A program made the position numbers and the translations under genes. The notes below the pieces were generated by a model. That model saw nothing but the letters and a program-made list of their open reading frames with translations. It searched no databases and was not told where the DNA came from. This document shows, piece by piece, positions 22,363-35,390 of a DNA stretch of 64,000 nucleotides (positions are counted from its first letter, which is position 1; every line of letters starts with the position of its first letter). Source of the stretch: Stipa capillata (lineage: Eukaryota; Streptophyta; Magnoliopsida; Poales; Poaceae); NCBI GenBank assembly GCA_019208055.1, contig JAGXJF010000099.1, positions 1 to 64,000 of the forward strand. The letters run 5' to 3'.

Positions 22363-25300
22363 GGACAATTAGAGGACATCTAGACCTTTCGGACGGACCA
22401 TTTGGAAGTTCCAGGATAGTCGGGTCGGACGGTTCGGTCGGATGGTTCGGGACCAATAGTTTGGAGGGTCTGGGACGGTCGGGTTGGACAGTTTGGTTGG
22501 ATGGTTCAGGACAACTAGAGGAGATCCGGACCTTCTTCCGGACGGACCGTTTGGAAGTCCCGAGACGGTCGGGTCGGACGGTTTGGTCGGATGGTTCGGG
22601 ACAACTAGAGGAGATCCGGACCTTCTTCCGGACGGACCGTTTGGAAGTCCCGGGACGGTCGGGTTGGACGGTTTGGTCGGATGGTTCGGGACAACTAGAG
22701 GAGATCCGGACCTTCTTCCGGACCGACCGTTTGGAAGTCCCGGGACGGTCGGGTTGGACGGTTTGGTCGGATGGTTCGGGACAACAAGAGGAGATTCGGA
22801 CCTTCTTGCGGACGGACCGTTTGGTAGTCCCGGGACGGTCGGGTTGGACGGTTTGGTCGGATGGTTCGGGACAACTAGAGGAGATCCGGACCTTCTTCCG
22901 GACGGACCGTTTGGAAGTCCCGGGACGGTCGGGTTGGACGGTTTGGTCGGATGGTTCGGGACAACAAGAGGAGATCCGGACCTTCTTCTGGACGGAATGT
23001 TTGGAAGTTCCGGGACGATCGGGTTGGACGGTTTGGTCGGATGGTTCGGGACAACTAGAGGAGATCCGGACCTTCTTGCGGACGGACCGTCTGGATGTTC
23101 CGGGACGATCGGGTTGGACGGTTTGGTCGGATGGTTCGGGACAACTATAGGAGATCCCGACCTTCTTGCGGACGGACCGTCTGGAAGTTTCGGGACGGTC
23201 GGGTTGGACGGTTTGGTCGGATGGTTCAGGACAACTAGAGGAGATCCAGACCTTCTTGCGGACGGTCGGGTTGGACGGTTTGGTCGGATGGTTTGGGACC
23301 AACAGTTCGGAGGTTCCAAGATGGTTCGGTTGGACGGTTTGGTCGGATTGTTCGGGACCAACAGTTTGGAGGGTCCGGGACAGTCGGGTTGGATGGTTTG
23401 GTCGGATGGTTCGGGAGAACTTGAGGAGAATCGGACCTACTTCCGGACGGACCGTTTGGAATCCCGGAACAGTCGGGTTGGACGGTTTGGTCGGATGGTT
23501 CGGGACAACTAGAGGAGATCCGGACCTTCTTCCGGACGGACCGTTTGGATGTTCCGGGACGGTCGGGTCGGACGGTTTGGTCGGATGGTTCGGGACCAAC
23601 AGTTTGGAGGGTCCCAAGGCGGTCGGGTTGGACGGTTTGGTCGAATGTTTTGGGACAAGTAGAGAAGATCAAGACCTTCCGGACGGACCATTTGGAAGTT
23701 CCAGGACAGTCGGCTCAGACGGTTTGGTCGGATGGTTCAAGACCAACAGTTTGGAGGGTCTGAGACGGTCGGGTTGGACGGTTTGGTTGGACGGTTCGGG
23801 ACAACAAGAGGAGATCCGGACCTTCTTCCGGATGGACCGCCTGGAAGTCCCGGGATGGTCTAGTTGGACGGTTTGGTTGGATGGTTTGGGAAAACTAGAG
23901 GAGATCCGGCCCTTCTTCCGGACGGACCGTTTGGAAGTTTCGGGATGGTCGGGTTGTACGGTTTGGTCGGATGGTTCGGGACCAACAGTTTGGAGGGTCC
24001 AAGACCGTTGGGTTGGACGGTTTGGTCGGATGGCTCGGGACCAACAGTTTGGATGGTCCGGGACGGTCGGGTTGGATGGTTTGGTCGGATGGTCCGGGAG
24101 AACTGGAGGAGAACCGGACCTTCTTCCGGACGGACCGTTTGGTAGGTCCGGGACGGTCGGGTTGGACGGTTTGGTGGGATGATTTGGGACAACTAGAAGA
24201 GATCTAGACCTTCCGGACGGACCTTTTGGAAGTTCCCGAACAGTCGGGTTGGACGGTTTGGTCGGATGGTTCGGGACAACTAGAGGAGATGCGGACCATC
24301 TTCCGGACGGACCGTCTGGAAGTTCCGGGACGAACGGGTTGGTCGGTTTGGTCGGAAGGTTCGGGACAACTAGTGGACATGCGGACCTTCTTCCGGACGG
24401 ACCGTCTGGATGTTCCGGGACGATCGGGTTGGACGGTTTGGTCGTATGGTTCGGGACAACTAGAGGAGATCATGACCTTCTTGCGGACGGACCGTTTGGA
24501 CGTTCCGGGACGATCGGGTTGGACGGTTTTGTCGGATGGTTCGGGACCAATAGTTTGGAGGGTACGGGCTGGTCGGGTTGGACTGTTTGGTTGGATGGTT
24601 CGGGACCAACAGTTTGGAGGGTCCGGGACGCTCGGGTTGGATGATTTGGTCGGATTGTTCGGGAGAACTAGAGGAGAACCTGACCTTCATCCGGACCGAC
24701 CGTTTGGAATGCCTGGAACGGTCGGGTTGGACCGTTTGGTCGGATGTTTTGGGACAATTAGAGGAGATCTAGACCTTCCGGACGGACCATTTGGAAGTTC
24801 CAGGACAGTCGGGTTGGAAGGTTTGATCGGTTGGTTCGGGACCAACAGTTTGGAGGGTCTGAGACGGTCGGGGTGGACGATTTGGTTGGATGCTTGGGGA
24901 CAACTAGTGGAGATCCAGACCTTCTTCCGGACGAACCGTTTGGAAGTTCCGGGACGGTCGGGTTGGACGGTTTGGTCGGATGGTTCGGGACAACTAGAGA
25001 AGATCCGGACCATCTTCCGGACGGATCGTTTGAAAGTCCCGGGACGGTCTGGTTGGACGGTTTGGTCGGATAGTTCGGGATAACTGGAGGAGATCCGAAC
25101 CTTCTTCCGGACGGACCGTCTGGAAGTTCCGGGACGGTCGAGTTGGACGGTTTGGTCGGATGGTTCATGTTCCGGGACGATCGGGTTGGACGGTTTGGTC
25201 GGATGGTTTGGGACAACTAGAGGAGATCCGGACCTTCTTGCAGACGGACCGTTTGGATGCTCCGGGATGGTCGTGTTGGACGGTTTGGTCGGATGGTTCG

Positions 25301-28300
25301 GGACCAACAGTTTAGAGGGTTCGAGACAGTCAGGTTGGACGGTTTGGTCGGATGGTTTGGGAGAATTAGAGGAGAACCAGACCTTCTTCTGGACGGACCG
25401 TTTTGAATGTCCAGAACGGTCGGGTTGGATGGTTTGGTCGGATGTTTTGGGACAATTAAAGGACATCTAGACCTTCCGGAAGGACCATTTGGAAGTTCCA
25501 GGATAGTCGGGTCGGCCGGTTTTGATCGGATGGTTCGGGACCAACAGTTTGGACGGTCTGAGACTGTCGGGTTGGACAGCTTGGTTGGATGGTTCGGGAC
25601 CTTCTTGCGGACGGACCGTCTGGATGTTCCGGGACGATCGGGTTGGACGGTTTGGTCGGATGGTTCGGGACAACTAGAGGAGATCCAGACCTTCTTGCGG
25701 ACGGACCATCTGGAAGTTCCGGGACGGTCGGGTTAGACGGTTTGGTCGGAAGGTTCGGGACAACTAGAGGAGATCCAGACCTTCTTGCGGACGGTCGGGT
25801 TGGACGGTTTTGGTCGGATGGTTTGGGACCAACAGTTCGGAGGTTCCAAGATGGTCCGGTTGGACGGCTTGGTCGGATTGTTCGGGACCAACAGTTTGGA
25901 GGGTCCGGGACGGTCGGGTTGGATGGTCTGGTCGGATGGTTCGGGAGAACTAGAGGAGAATCGGACCTACTTCCGGACGGACCATTTGGAATGCCCGGAA
26001 CAGTCGGGTCGGACGGTTTGGACGCATGTTTTGGGACAATTAGAGGAGATCTAGACCTTCCGGACAGACCATTTCAAAGTTCCAGGACAGTCAGGTTGGA
26101 CGGTTTGGTCGGACGGTTCGGGACAACTAGAGGAGATCCGGACCTTCTTCCGGACGGACCGTTCGGATGTTCCGGGACGGTCGGGTTGGACGGTTTGGTC
26201 GGATGGTTCGGGACCAACAGTTTGGAGGGTCCAAGACGGTCGGGTTGGACGGTTTGGTCGGATGTTTTGGGACAAGTAGAGGAGATCAAGACCTTCCGGA
26301 CGGACCATTTGGAAGTTCCAGGACAGTCGGCTCGGACGGTTTGGTCAGATGGTTCGGGACCAACAGTTTGGAGGGTCTGAGACGGTCGGGTTGGATGGTT
26401 TGGTTGGACGGTTCGGGACAACTAGAGGAGATCCGGACCTTCTTCCGGATGGACCGCCTGGAAGTCCCGGGACGGTCTAGTTGGACGGTTTGGTTGGATG
26501 GTTCGGGACAACTAGAGGAGATCCGGACTTTCTTCCGGACGGACCGTTTGAAAGTTTCGGGACGGTCGGGTTGTACGGTTTGGTCGGATGGTTCGGGACC
26601 AACAGTTTGGAGGGTCCAAGACGGTCGGGTTGGACGGTTTGGGTCGGATGGTTCGGGACCAACAGTTTGGATGGTCCGGGACGGTCAGGTTGGATGGTTT
26701 GGTCGGATGGTCCGGGAGAACTGGAGGAGAACCGGTCCTTCTTCCGGACGGACCGTTTGGAAGGTCCGGGACGGTCGGGTTGGACGGTTTGGTCGGATGA
26801 TTTGGGACAATTAGAAGAGATCTAGAACTTCCGGACGGACCATTTGGAAGTTCCGGGACCGTCGGGTTGGACGGTGTGGTCGGATGGTTCGGGACAACTA
26901 GAGGAGATCCGGACCTTCTTCCGGACGGACCGTCTGGAAGTTCCAGGACAATCCGGTTGGAAGGCTTGGTCGGATGGTTCGGGAGAACTAGAGGAGATCC
27001 GGACCTTCTTCCGGACGGACCGTCTGGAAGTTCCTGGACAGTCGGGTTGGACGGTTTGGTCTGATGGTTCATGTCCGGGACGATCGGGTTGGACGTTTTG
27101 TCGGATGGTTCGGGACAACTAGAGGAAATCCGGACCTTCTTCCGGACGGACCGTTTGGAAGTTCTGGGACGGTCGGGTTGGATGGTTTGGTCGGATGGTT
27201 CAGGACCAACAGTTTGGAGGGTCCAAGATGGTCAGGTTGGACAGTTTGGTCGGATGGTTTGGTACCAACAGTTTGGATGGTCCGGGACGGTCGGGTTGGA
27301 TGGTTTGGTCGGATGGTTCGGGAGAACTCGAGGAGAACCGGACCTTCTTCCGGACGGACCGTTTGGAAGGTGCGGGACGGTCGGGTTGGACGGTTTGGTG
27401 GGATGATTTGGGACAATTAGAAGAGATCTAGACCTTCCGGACGGACCATTTGGAAGTTCCCGAACAGTCGGGTCGGACTGTTTGTCGGATGGTTTGGGAC
27501 CAACAGTTTGGAGGGTCAGGGACGGTCGGGTTGGACGGTTTGGTTGGATTGTTCGGGACAACTAGAGGAGATCCGGACCTTCTTCCGGACGGACCGTCTG
27601 GAAGTTCCGGGACGATCGTGTTGGACGGTTTGGTCGGATGGTTCGGGACAACTAGAGGAGATCCGGACCTTCTTCCGGACGGACCGTCGGGAAGTTCCGG
27701 GACGATCGGGTTGGACGGTTTGGTCGGATGGTTCGGGACAACTTGAGGAGATTCGGACCTTCTTCCGGACGGACCGTTTGGAAGTTCCGGGACAATCGGG
27801 TTGGACGGTTTGGTCGGATGGTTTGGGGCAACTAGAGGAGATCCGGACCTTCTTCCGGATGGACCGTTTGGATATTCTGGGACGGTTGGGTTGGACGGTT
27901 TGGTCAGATGGTTCGGGACCAACAGTTTGGAAGGTCCAAGACGGTCGGGTTGGACGGTTTGGTCGGATGGTTCGGGACCAACAGTTTGGAGGGTCTGAGA
28001 TGGTCGGGTTGGACGATTTGGTTGGATGGTTGGGGACAACTTGTGGAGATCCGGACCTTCTTCCGGACGAACCGTTTGGAAGTTCCGAGACGGTCGGGTT
28101 GGACGGTTTGGTCGGATGGTTCGGGACAACTAGAGGAGATCCGGACCTTCTTCCGGAAGGACCGTTTGAAAGTCCCAAGACGGTCGGGTTGGATGGTTAG
28201 GTCGAATGGTTCGGGACAACTAGAGGAGTTCCGGACCATCATCCGGACGGACCGTCTGGAAGTTCCGGGACGGTCGGGTTGGACGGTTTGGTCTGATGGT

Positions 28301-29798
28301 TCATGTTCTGGGACGATCGGGTTGGACGTTTGGTCGGATGGTTCGGGACAACTAGAGAAGATCCGGACCTTCTTCCGAACGGACCGTGTGGAAGTGCCGG
28401 GACGGTCGGGTTGGACGGTTTGGTCGGATGATCGGGACAACTAGAGGAGATCCAGAACTTCTTCCGGACGGACCATCTGGAAGTTCCGGGACCGTCGGGT
28501 TGGACGGTGTGGTCGGATGGTTCGGGACAACTAGAGGAGATCCGGACCTTCTTCCGGGCGGACCGTCTGGAAGTTCCGGGACGGTCGGGTTGGACGGTTT
28601 GGTCGGATGGTTCGGGACAACTAGAGGAGATCCGGACCTTCTTCCGGTCGGACCGTCTGGAAGTTCCAGGACAATCCGGTTGGATGGCTTGGTCGGATGG
28701 TTCGGGAGAACTAGAGGAGATCCGGACCTTCTTCTGGACGGACCGTTTGGAAGTTCCTGGACGGTCGGGTTGGATGGTTTGGTCTGATGGTTCATGTTCC
28801 GGGACGATCGGGTTGGACGTTTGGTCGGATGGTTCGGGACAACTAGAGGAGATGCAGACCTTCTTCCGGACGGACCGTTTGGAAGTTCAGGGACGGTCAG
28901 GTTGGATGGTTTGGTCGGATGGTTCGGGACCAACAGTTTGGAGGGTCCAAGATGGTCGGGTTGGACGGTTTGGTCGGATGGTTCGGTACCAACAGTTTGG
29001 ATGGTCCGGGACGGTCGGGTTGGATGGTTTGGTCGGATGGTTCGGGATAACTCGAGGAGAACTGGATCTTCTTCCGGACGGACCGTTTGGAAGGTCCGGG
29101 CCGGTCGGGTTGGACGTTTTGGTGGGATGATTTGGGACAATTAGAAGAGATCTAGACCTTCCGGACGGACCATTTGGAAGTTCCCGAACAGTCGGGTCGG
29201 ACTATTTGGTCGGATGGTTCCGGACGGACCGTTTGGAAGTTCCGGGACGATCGGGTTGGACGGTTTGGTCGGATGGTTCGGGACAACTAGAGGAGATCCG
29301 GACCTTCTTCCGGACGGACCGTCTGGAAGTTCCGGGACGATCGGGTTGGACGGTTTGGTCGGATGGTTCGGGACAACTTGAGGAGATTCGGACCTTCTTC
29401 CGGACGGACCGTTTGGAAGTTCTGGGACAATCGGGTTGGACGGTTTGGTCAGATGGTTTGGGTCAACTAGAGGAGATCCGGACCTTCTTCCGGATGGACT
29501 GTTTGGATGTTCTGGGACGGTCGGGTTGGACGGTTTGGTCGGATGGTTCCGGACCAACAGTTTGGAGGGTCCAAGACGGTCGGGTTGGACGGTTTGGTCG
29601 GATGGTTCGGGACCAACAGTTTGGAGGGTCCGGGACGGTCGGGATGGATGGTTTGGTCGGATGGTTCGGGAGAACTAGAGGAGAACCGGAGCTTCTTCCG
29701 GACGGACCATTTGGAACGTCCGGAACGGTCGGGTTGGACGGTTTGGTCGGATATTCTGGGACAAGTAGAGGAGATCAAGACCTTCCGGACGGACCATT
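22363..29798 (+). repeat. Satellite array B
   Basis: Same family and orientation as array A. It starts inside a monomer (acaattagaggacatc) directly against truncated integrase sequence and ends inside a monomer (ggacggaccatt) against an LTR terminus. It contains 90-, 87- and 59-bp monomers plus 43-bp monomers of the ggttcatgttccggg type (near 25,166, 27,066, 28,300 and 28,790). No 3.49-kb HOR is seen. Segments of about 1-1.2 kb recur at 2.53-2.62 kb spacing (about 23,060-24,215 and 25,590-26,835), and another pair recurs at 1.63-1.71 kb spacing (about 26,830-27,460 and 28,480-29,190). Confidence 0.93.
22501..23230 (+). repeat. Homogeneous run of pure 90-bp monomers
   Basis: Eight successive long monomers lie exactly 90 bp apart (junctions at 22,501, 22,591, 22,681, 22,771, 22,861, 22,951, 23,041, 23,131 and 23,221) with no indel. 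They are nearly identical, with only scattered substitutions such as cttgcgg for cttccgg. This is the cleanest stretch of the basic unit in the window and the best place to derive a consensus. Confidence 0.93.
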
Positions 29799-30835
29799 TG
29801 TCACGAACTCGAAATCCATACGTGATTAGGGGAACGCGAAGTCGCCAAGGACTGAAGGACTCGTCAGCCCGGTCGCACGGTATCTGCGCCGTACGCACCA
29901 AGGCGGAACGATCCGACACCCGCCACGTGCGGGCCGGCCGGAAGCGACCAATCTTCCCCAAACCACATATAAATCCCAGATGCCGGTGAAGAGGTGAGAC
30001 CGCGTGATAAGTCTGCGCTCTGCGATAGTCATAGGAGGACTAGAGCTCGGGATACGCATCCCCTCAACCTAACTTAGCCACGAGGTGCGACTCTAGGAGG
30101 ATCCAGCTTTGCTCTGCTGTCAGCGCGAGGCGTGACAGTCGTAGGAGGCTTAGCGAGTACGGGACGAATCCCCTGGATCGACTCAACCAAAGTTGCACAG
30201 GACTAGTGGTTCGCTCACCTCTGCCATCACGAAACGCAATCCTAGCACGCAGTAATACCGCTGCACAGTTGCCCACATACTTCATCACATACACGCATTG
30301 TACATGGACAACCACAAGTAACAACTTGGACTACCACAGCATAAACTCTACTAGAGGAAGACTTATGGAATACATATATATACACATAGCGACTCGGAAG
30401 TCGATCACAACATACATTATTACAAACAGCAGCGGAAGAAAAACAGAAAATGCCCGAGATGGTGGGGGACCACTTCAAATAACCCACAACCATCCCAAGG
30501 AAGTCGAAGCCGAAAGAGGTAAACCGAAGCAGCGAAATGTCAACTCCAGGGATGCTCCACATACCTGCCTAGGATAAACCTAGGTGAGTACAACCACCGT
30601 ACTCGCAAGACATTGCTCACCAATTAATTAAAACATGGTATTAACCCGGTTTGACTTATCAAGTTTAATTACATACAAGGGATAAAATGAACATGAGCTA
30701 CCTCATTTTAATTTCAGATTCAACGAACATTAGCAACAAATTAATAACAACAGGAAAATAATAGCAAACTTACAAGCACCCACACACGAACACAGTAATA
30801 TGAATGTCACCATTTCCAATTCCTCCGGGGAACTT

Positions 30836-31073
30836 GACCACTGCAGGTATAGTGAGTGCATAACCGCTTGGAGGTAGCAAGCCTCCAAGGGGCATGGAGA
30901 CTTACCTCATCTATGCCTGGGGGCAGCCCACACCCCATTAAATCACATGTCCATCACAATAACAATTTCAATCAATTCTCTCGGACCGTTACCGGCAACA
31001 CGACCACTGCAGGTATAGTGAGTGCATAACCGCAAGGAGGGAGCGAGCCTCCAAGGGGCATGGAGACTTACCC
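30836..31073 (-). repeat. Duplicated 72-bp module within LTR fragment 2
   Basis: The module gaccactgcaggtatagtg ... gcctccaaggggcatggag ... gacttacc occurs at 30,836-30,907 and again at 31,002-31,073, 166 bp apart. The LTR at 17,672 has a single counterpart at about 18,787-18,856. The module includes a small inverted repeat (ttggaggtagc/gcctccaa). The duplication is specific to this LTR in the window. Confidence 0.75.
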
Positions 31074-33019
31074 CAAGTATGTCTCAGTGGTGGTTTCCCG
31101 CTAACGTTCCCGTGGTGACAGGGACATGACACGCTGAAGATAGGGTTGGTGTGACGACAAAACTCTACTTACTCCTGAGTCGCCATCACTCAGCAATTAA
31201 CACCAACTGTACCCATTGTGCACGCCCTCGGCTCTCACATCTCACTTAACAAGTTCAAGTTAAAAGGGCAACCAGTTTAATTCTCAGCCATAGCTGCTGC
31301 ATCGCAATAAGACCTACACCTACTAGGACGACATCAAGCACAGATGAAGTAAGCATTCACGCAAGCACCAAGTCAATCCAGTGAAGTATGCCAAACAAGA
31401 TTAACACACAATGTAATGATTAATCAACAAGCAATGGAGCTTGCCTAGGAGCCGGGGAAGTCCAGGGAGCATGCGGGAGAACTCCAGAACACTTGAAACA
31501 CTGGTAAGAAGCAAGCGACTTCTAAAAAGGGAAAAAGCAACCCTAAGAACTAATTTGAAAATGACGAACATGCACGGATGCAATTGACATGAATGCAACT
31601 ACGGTGGATTAAAAATAAAGTATACAAGTACATCGGCAGGTTAATATTCATTTCAGATTTTGGGGTTAGTTTTAGTGATGTTATAACTTTAACAATGGAT
31701 GAACCTCGAATATGGATGCATGCATGGGATACGATATATAACTAAGGAGAAAGGCTTTAAATCTATAATTAGGGTTAGGGCTCATTCCATCGATTCGTTA
31801 TCGTAGGTGAGAACATGAGGTCGCGATTATTTTCTGGCCGTTAGGCGAATTGTGACACTAACTAGTTTAGTTTTGACTGTTAAGCTAGATTCTCTAGGTT
31901 CATATTCTTGGCAGTCATTTACATTCTTTTACGAGTTCTACAAGCTTCATCATACTTAGCATTTTCTGTCTTCTTCTCAGTAAGGAAATAGTATGCCAGA
32001 TACCCTCATAACTAGCTGGAGTTAATTTATGAAAGATGGCAGGTATACGCGGTAATTAGTATGATAAGCATTAGTGCTTAACTAGGTTCTAAAGAGCGTG
32101 ATTAGGAATTCAGGGAGGCACGTATAGTAACCATATGCTAGTTATAAAGAACTAAGTGGCAATCACTTAAGTCCTGGTATGTGACTTGAAGACTACTCGA
32201 CCAAAACCTTTCATCGCCATATAACTAAAAATTAACCATGGTTTTCGAGTGACAGGTAAACAACTCTTAAGGCAATTACTTAACTTTGATTGGTGCTTAA
32301 CTATAAACTTAGCATGTAAGTTTAAATAGTCATTTCGATAGCAGTTGATGAAGGACTAACGGTTATGAGTACAACTAATCGTTACTAGAGCCATCGTTGA
32401 ATTGATATGTCTAAACCTTACTTAGGACTGATGATCGCGTTCATGAATTGAACCAGTAACCCTTAGTTTATATTAATGAAACTAGTCATTGACTAAAATT
32501 GTGCTCAACCAGACATACGCTTGACGGGTGAAGCTAACATTAGCACATGGGTTACATCTTAACCGGTGTATAGCAATAGAGTCAAGTGCGATTAGCAGCT
32601 CATTAGGAAGGTGTTCTTAACCCCATATCCAAGGTAAAAGTGAAAACGTTTTAAGAACAATTAGGCTCAGCATATACACTGGGATTGGATTGATATACAG
32701 TGGAGGTTAGCGGTGTTCTAACAGATTATTCACCAAGATCAGAAACGTGCCAAGGTGCTTAACGCCTACAAATAAGATTTCAAATGCTGCAGCACAAAGA
32801 ATCATCGGGTGATAGGTTAGTTCATTAATTACAGTGTTGAATGTTGTAACCGCATATAGTCTCCGAACGTATTCAATAATTGGCTGCCACATACGTCATC
32901 AGTGAAAAACAGGCACTTGTTTAATTATCGTTGATTTAGTTAACCCTACTCAAAACCTAATAATCAGACAACACAATAGCGACTGAAGGAAGGTGTGGCC
33001 ACCGGCCATTAGCATTGGA

Positions 33020-33810
33020 CGTTAACCACCTGAGGGAGATGAGCTTGACGCAGCTGTAGTTGGTGGCTCCAGCTCGGGGAGGAGGAAGGCAACCGGGCGC
33101 GGCTGCGGGTACTGGAGATGCCGATGTGGCCGTCGGCAGTGGCGAAGGGAGAACCACACAGTCGGCTCAAGTCCCCCGGCGTAGACGGAGCTGGGGAGGA
33201 GGTCGCCGTTCCAGTGAAACCTTCGGTGAGCACCTGGGGAGACAAGGAGCAGGGAAATGAGAGAGGAAAAAAAAGGGGAATGGGGCTACGGCGCTTGCGC
33301 CATGGAGGCCGGCGGGAATGGGGAGGGTGGCGGCGCCGGTCGTCAGGGTGGCTGGTCCTGGAGGCGAGCGGCACCGGTGGGTGGCGGCGCTGCACGGCCC
33401 CGTAGCTCGGGCGGCAGCAGGTGAGCCGAGGGCCACGCGGGGAGGAGAGCGCGCGGGTGGTGGAGGAGCCATGGGTGAAGAGAAGCGGTGCCGGTGGTGA
33501 GCTGCGGGGGTGGCACGGCGGGGCAAGGAGGGGCGCTGGCCGTCGGCGGTGGCGAAGAAGGGCGGCGGGACGAGCGGCCTGGGCGGCGGCGCGCCGTGGG
33601 GGCTGCTCGGCCGGGAGGTAGTGAGGAACGGCGGCGGGAGCAGGGGCGGAGGACCTGAGCTAGTGGCGTGGGGGTGGAGTGCGGCCGGCGGTGCGGCGGA
33701 GAGCAGAGGGGGAGCCGGAGCGGAGAGGGCCCTGGGTTCTTGGAGAGCTCAGCAGGGGGAGAATTTGGGGATGAAGAAGTGGCAGGGGAGAAGAAGGAGG
33801 CGTGCGGCAG
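33020..33810 (-). other. GC-rich segment of LTR fragment 2
   Basis: G-rich on the plus strand, about 790 bp, counterpart of the GC-rich segments at about 20,080-21,060 and 34,740-35,390. Open frames on both strands give Arg/Gly/Ala- or Pro/Ser-rich sequence with no domain. It ends abruptly at the boundary with LTR fragment 3. Confidence 0.6.
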
Positions 33811-34111
33811 TGTAGTGACCCTATTCTCAAATACGAGATCAGTGAAAATGTTCACGAACAAAAACGATTTCTTTCGTTCGCATGCATGCATGTAGATACT
33901 TTAAAAGGATTTCGATTAAAAAACCCTAACATGCGCCCTTAAGGTTAACGTGAGGTCGGACAGCGAAACTAATGCCGCTAAAACTTATGATTCAAAAATT
34001 CGTACATGTTCCTAACCTCCCAACCTCCCAGCTACCCCAAGAACTTTCACAAGTCCATTGAAGCTCATTTGTACATTCGGACCAAATCATTTTCGGGAGT
34101 GGCTCACCTCG

Positions 34112-34119
34112 TATAAATA
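34112..34119 (+). promoter_or_regulatory. Candidate TATA box of LTR fragment 3
   Basis: TATAAATA lies about 300 bp after the LTR terminus and about 250 bp before the GC-rich segment (34,360 onward). A second, weaker match (atataaac) follows near 34,156. It is a plausible U3 core promoter, supported only by motif and position. Confidence 0.4.
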
Positions 34120-34359
34120 TGGAAGAAGCTAACCGAGTTAACCCCTCTCATCCCATATAAACGAGATGTTACATTTAACAGTTAACCGTCATATTGACCT
34201 CCAGCCTTACGTTTGAAAAGTAATTGAAGATACAATTTGAGTACCTAGGGTTCAAATTTTATTTTTGGACCGTGCTACTAAAGCGTTAAAATATTGCAAC
34301 TAAACTAGGGTTATAGATTTTTATTGACTAACTTTAACACATGCCAAGAAAATCATCTC

Positions 34360-35390
34360 CCCTGTCACGTGGGCCCCGCTGGCAGCTCCCCACTCCCCCA
34401 CGCCACAGATCTTTTCTCCCTTCTCTGTCCATTTTCTCCACCTGGCATTCAACACGCACACCTGCAGCTTTCTATTTCTCTCCACGTAGCAGCTCCCCCA
34501 GTACATTAAAATCACTCGAGTCCATCTTCCTCCTCCTGCCACTCCCATTTCCTTCAACACTAAGAGCAAACCAGTCACTTCTCCCATCCAAATCCCATCC
34601 AAATCCAAAGCCCTGCATGTTATACCCCCGAATTCCCTGCCTCCTAATCTTTCAATCCATCCAAGAACTTCTTACATGCAGGAGCATTTGGGCCTGTTGC
34701 CATTGGAGCAAGAAATTGGAGCATTTGGGCGTCGTCTTCTTCACTGCCGGCAGCCCTCCGCTCCACCCAAGAGCCGCCGGTCCCTCAACTCCTCTGCTCA
34801 GCGCCCCTCCACGCGCCGCCCCTCTCCTGATTCCGCCACCGCCGCTCAGTCGCTGAAGGGCTCCAGCCCGAGCTCGCCTCCCCTTGCTCACTTGCCGCCC
34901 GCCGCCCCCAGCAACCGCGCCTCGGCTCGCCTGCCGCGCCGGAGCTTCGGGGGCCGTGCCGCCCCGTCAACCTCCGGCCGCCCTCCTCCACGCTCGGACC
35001 CGGGCCGCCGCCGCCCGAGCCCTCTACTGCCGCGCCTCCCTCCGCCGCGTCTCCCCACCAGATCCACGCCGCCGCCCCTATCTGCGCCGCCGGCCAGCGC
35101 CTCCCCACGGCGCTCCTCCCCGGTGAGCCGCCCGAGTCCTCCCCATTACCACCAGTTGAAGCTCCTCCTCTGGCCGAGGTCTGCCTGCACTGGAGCTCAC
35201 CGCCGGTCTCCTCTGAAGTCCCACTGCCGGCCGTTCTCCCGCAACGTCTCTTCGGTGCTCCGGCAAGCCAAGCTCTTCGACGGCCTCGCCTCAGCGCCAC
35301 CAGCCCTGAGCCGCCCTGCCATGGGCTTCCTCACTGCCGGTTGCCGAGCCCCGGCTAGCTCCATCTACTACTCCTTTTCTCAGGTCTCGG
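34360..35390 (+). other. GC-rich segment of LTR fragment 3
   Basis: C-rich on the plus strand, about 1 kb; its second part is the inverted counterpart of the GC-rich part of fragment 2. A 259-codon open frame at 34,676-35,455 crosses it but encodes Pro/Ser/Arg-rich low-complexity sequence without any domain. It is best read as LTR leader sequence. Confidence 0.55.

Larger units (their letters stand above)
29799..33810 (-). mobile_element. LTR fragment 2 of a related gypsy family, 5' part missing
   Basis: On the minus strand this LTR ends ...GTTCGTGACA at 29,799 against satellite. Its terminal 170 bp or so is about 85-90% like the 3' end of the LTR at 17,672, and blocks around 30,430-31,240 are also shared. 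It runs through an AT-rich middle into a GC-rich segment and stops abruptly at 33,810, where the oppositely oriented LTR fragment 3 begins with its own terminus. Compared with fragment 3 it lacks roughly the first 0.9 kb of the LTR. No retroelement coding sequence accompanies it, and no real gene is visible; short open frames lie in AT-rich or GC-biased DNA. Confidence 0.8.

Noticed and set aside
32707..32892. Short open frames in the AT-rich part of LTR fragment 2 (and similar ones at 31,401-31,598 and 36,485-36,820)
   Set aside because: About 60-110 codons, no domain, and inside LTR sequence; chance frames.
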